The notes beneath the pieces were generated by a model. The model did no database searches. It was given only the letters and a program-made list of their open reading frames with translations, and was not told the origin of the DNA. From the NCBI GenBank assembly GCA_029260195.1, contig JAJDDS010000493.1:1-15296 (forward strand): 15,296 bases of DNA, in the 5' to 3' direction. Shown here piece by piece: positions 13,734 to 15,296 of this stretch (its first letter is position 1; every line of letters starts with the position of its first letter). The DNA comes from Phycisphaerae bacterium. Lineage in GTDB: Bacteria > Planctomycetota > Phycisphaerae > UBA1845. The position numbers and the translations under genes were made by a program.

Positions 13734-14326
13734 GGCATGTCACCCCCGGAGAACAGGGAGTCCGGCGGGTACATTCCCATCGGTGGCCGGGGCGTGGTTG
13801 CGGCGTGTCCTGCGGCAGTCGGTTGCACGGGGCCGTGGCCGATTGGCTGGGCAGCGAAAGGCGACGCGAGAGATCTCGGCACAATCCGGGCGCCCGGTTG
13901 CCCGGTGTATGGGTCGTATGGACGCATGATCGCACGTCGGTCTAACCCTGGCGCAAACGGTCGCGTGCTCTTACACGCACCGACAGGGGGCCAACAGACT
14001 TGTTGGATGGCGGCTGGTGGCCACAGCGGCGTAGCAGCGGCGGTACCGGTTGAGGCGAGAGACATGGCGAATGCCTCGTGTGAGCGGAAAGGAAATGGCG
14101 ATGTGGCATGTTGGTGGAGTACTCGTGCCGTTCCAGACGCGAGGCTGATGCGGGCGGTCGGTACGATGCCGTTGGCGCATTGCGGTGCTCTTGTCGGGCT
14201 TGGTGGAAAAGAGTCAGGCGCAGTGCCACGAACTGACACATCATGCGGCAGCGCGCCGGCCATTGTCAGCAGGAACACGGCCGTGAAGACCGCGAGCGTG
14301 GCCATCCTGATCGCGATTCTCTTCAT
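13730..14326 (-). CDS. Secreted proline-rich protein with signal peptide
   Basis: The 198-residue product starts MKRIAIRMATLAVFTAVFLL, a classical signal peptide with a basic n-region and hydrophobic core, likely cut near AGA at 24-26. The mature part is low-complexity, rich in Pro, Ala, Thr and Ser, with MYPPDSLFSGGDMP at the end. No lipobox cysteine follows the signal, so it is probably periplasmic or exported rather than a lipoprotein. It overlaps the upstream gene by four bases (ATGA) and the downstream gene by four bases (GTGA). In an operon with a membrane anchor it may be part of an envelope structure. The family is not recognised. Confidence 0.6.
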   Translation of the reverse strand: MKRIAIRMATLAVFTAVFLLTMAGALPHDVSVRGTAPDSFPPSPTRAPQCANGIVPTARISLASGTARVLHQHATSPFPFRSHEAFAMSLASTGTAAATPLWPPAAIQQVCWPPVGACKSTRPFAPGLDRRAIMRPYDPYTGQPGARIVPRSLASPFAAQPIGHGPVQPTAAGHAATTPRPPMGMYPPDSLFSGGDMP

Positions 14327-14718
14327 GGCATTTCACCTGTTCCGGTAGACGAGCTTGTGGCTCCGTATCGTCGCCTTGGCTCCACGGTAGCGGGCCGATA
14401 CGGCGCGAAGATCTCCTCCAGAATCTGGTATGCCGCGGCGACTCGCACCAAGAGCTCATCTTCGCCCCGACGGCGAGTGCCGGGAGCAGCAGGAGAGTAA
14501 ACATCATAGGAGCCGCACACGGGACCGCGATAGCGCGCATAAGCGCGGTGATCAGGACCACTCACCGGCAACCTGCCAAGAAGGATCTCCGGGTGCTGAC
14601 AGAGGTACGCTATCCCGTATCGATCGAGCATGCGCTCCGCCTGGCCGTACGCGTTCTGACCAGTGACTGAGCCGGGCACTGGCCGTTCAGGATGATAGTG
14701 TGACTGGTGCCATCTCAT
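14323..14718 (-). CDS. Unrecognised 131-residue soluble protein
   Basis: The product is basic and tyrosine-rich, with the stretches AYGQAERMLDRYGIAYLCQH and ELLVRVAAAYQILEEIFAPY, which look like helices around a proline/glycine-rich middle. There is no signal peptide or membrane segment. It starts at an ATG that overlaps the previous stop (ATGA) and ends by overlapping the next start in the same way, so it is held in the operon by two 4-base overlaps. GGAG lies about 11 bases before the start, which is far, so translational coupling is likely. The function is unknown. Confidence 0.55.
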   Translation of the reverse strand: MRWHQSHYHPERPVPGSVTGQNAYGQAERMLDRYGIAYLCQHPEILLGRLPVSGPDHRAYARYRGPVCGSYDVYSPAAPGTRRRGEDELLVRVAAAYQILEEIFAPYRPATVEPRRRYGATSSSTGTGEMP

Positions 14719-15278
14719 TCTGGCTTACGCTCCGAGAACTTCCTCGCCAGGCTCTGCGCGATTCTGTCCAGCTTGACTTCCGTTCGCTCGATTGTCTTGA
14801 GCAGCATAGCGTTGTGGGCCTGCAGCTTGGAGGCCGCTTCGAGGATGTCGGTTACCTTCTGGTACTCATGGTCTCGGAGGCCGGCCTGGGCTTGACGTGT
14901 CAGCTCGCGAACCCTTCGTTCGTTCTGTGCAACGGCCTTGTCGAGTCGCTCAATCCGAACGTCCATCTTGAGTTCCCTGTAGCGGGCGGCCAGCTCCCGA
15001 GCCGCCTTGCGCTTCGCTTCGGGCGGCAACTTCCCAGCGCTGCCGCGGAGCTCGCCGATCCGGGCCACATGGCCCCTGCGGATGAGATGGGCCTTGGCTC
15101 GGAGCCTGGCCATGCGTTCGGTCAGCCAACCTTCCGCCGGAAGCATGCGCCTGAGCTGGAGCATGACGTCGTCGACACTATCAGGATGGTCGAATAGGGA
15201 AGAGGCTTTACGCTTGAGATTGCGAAAGCCATGCCCGAGGGAATCGCACACCCTGCGATCTTGGGATAGATCGCTCAT
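14715..15278 (-). CDS. Basic coiled-coil protein, first complete gene of the minus-strand operon
   Basis: The 187-residue product has an N-terminal part (1-55) with short helices. Charged heptad-type helices follow (about 60-187), including RELAARYRELKMDVRIERLD and TDILEAASKLQAHNAMLLKT. It is strongly basic and lacks a signal peptide, membrane segment or known motif. The ATG at 15278 has no clear ribosome site, but the bases before it allow the same ATGA overlap with an upstream frame as seen for the other genes. Alternatively the frame could extend leftward on this strand, since the visible bases up to the edge are open. A structural or DNA-associated role is possible; no family is recognised. 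Confidence 0.55.
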   Translation of the reverse strand: MSDLSQDRRVCDSLGHGFRNLKRKASSLFDHPDSVDDVMLQLRRMLPAEGWLTERMARLRAKAHLIRRGHVARIGELRGSAGKLPPEAKRKAARELAARYRELKMDVRIERLDKAVAQNERRVRELTRQAQAGLRDHEYQKVTDILEAASKLQAHNAMLLKTIERTEVKLDRIAQSLARKFSERKPE

Positions 15279-15296
15279 ATCGTGGCGGACGTCAGC
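15275..15296 (-). CDS. Possible 3' tail of another operon gene at the window edge
   Basis: One frame from the edge reads LTSATI and then stops at TGA (15277-15275), which overlaps the next ATG by four bases as ATGA. The same overlap occurs between the following genes, so a further upstream gene is plausible. Only six codons are visible, so nothing can be said of its product. Confidence 0.25.

Noticed and set aside
13528..13945. Plus- and minus-strand open frames across the membrane-protein and secreted-protein genes
   Set aside because: The chosen frames have a signal peptide, a membrane helix and 4-base overlaps; the others have none of these.

Overview
The window suggests a G+C-rich bacterium of the planctomycete type. 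The evidence is a TIGR02999-like ECF sigma factor directly followed by a giant membrane Ser/Thr kinase with 14 WD40 repeats, and an MJ0042-type zinc-ribbon membrane protein. This assignment rests on domain architecture recalled from these families, not on a search.

Positions 1-5352 look like host backbone. A zinc-ribbon protein (minus strand, running off the left edge) is divergent from a sigma factor (900-1469) and its kinase (1531-5325), which ends in a short intrinsic terminator. Positions 5653-15296 look like an accessory or mobile region. They hold a replication-relaxation-family protein (winged helix plus nuclease-like fold), then an array of 22-bp iterons with a palindrome, a 14-bp inverted repeat and an AT-rich tract, then about 730 bases without a confident gene but strongly G-skewed. 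Next comes a run of small genes: a coupled pair at 7735-8404, a 43-residue candidate at 8457-8588, a 190-residue protein at 8855-9427, and a 67-residue protein on the minus strand.

Two convergent operons follow. The plus-strand one (9897-12616) pairs a helical protein with a HerA/VirB4/TraD-like ATPase. That ATPase carries a C-terminal winged helix and a PD-(D/E)XK-like domain laid out as in the replication-relaxation protein. The minus-strand one (15278 to 12802) has four genes linked by 4-base ATGA/GTGA overlaps, followed by a DnaQ-like exonuclease. It encodes a coiled-coil protein, an unknown, a secreted proline-rich protein, a single-pass membrane protein and the exonuclease. A fragment of a sixth gene may begin it at the right edge.

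The most striking non-coding theme is that three neighbouring genes (8855, 9737 minus, 9897) have their Shine-Dalgarno sequence buried in an inverted repeat just before the start, and a fourth weaker case shares an 11-base segment. I infer an element that handles and moves DNA: an iteron-bound replication or partition locus, an ATPase translocase, envelope proteins and a nuclease, with translation of several genes gated by RNA structure. No integrase, relaxase, transposase, tRNA or attachment site was seen, so neither the element's borders nor its mobility can be shown from this window.
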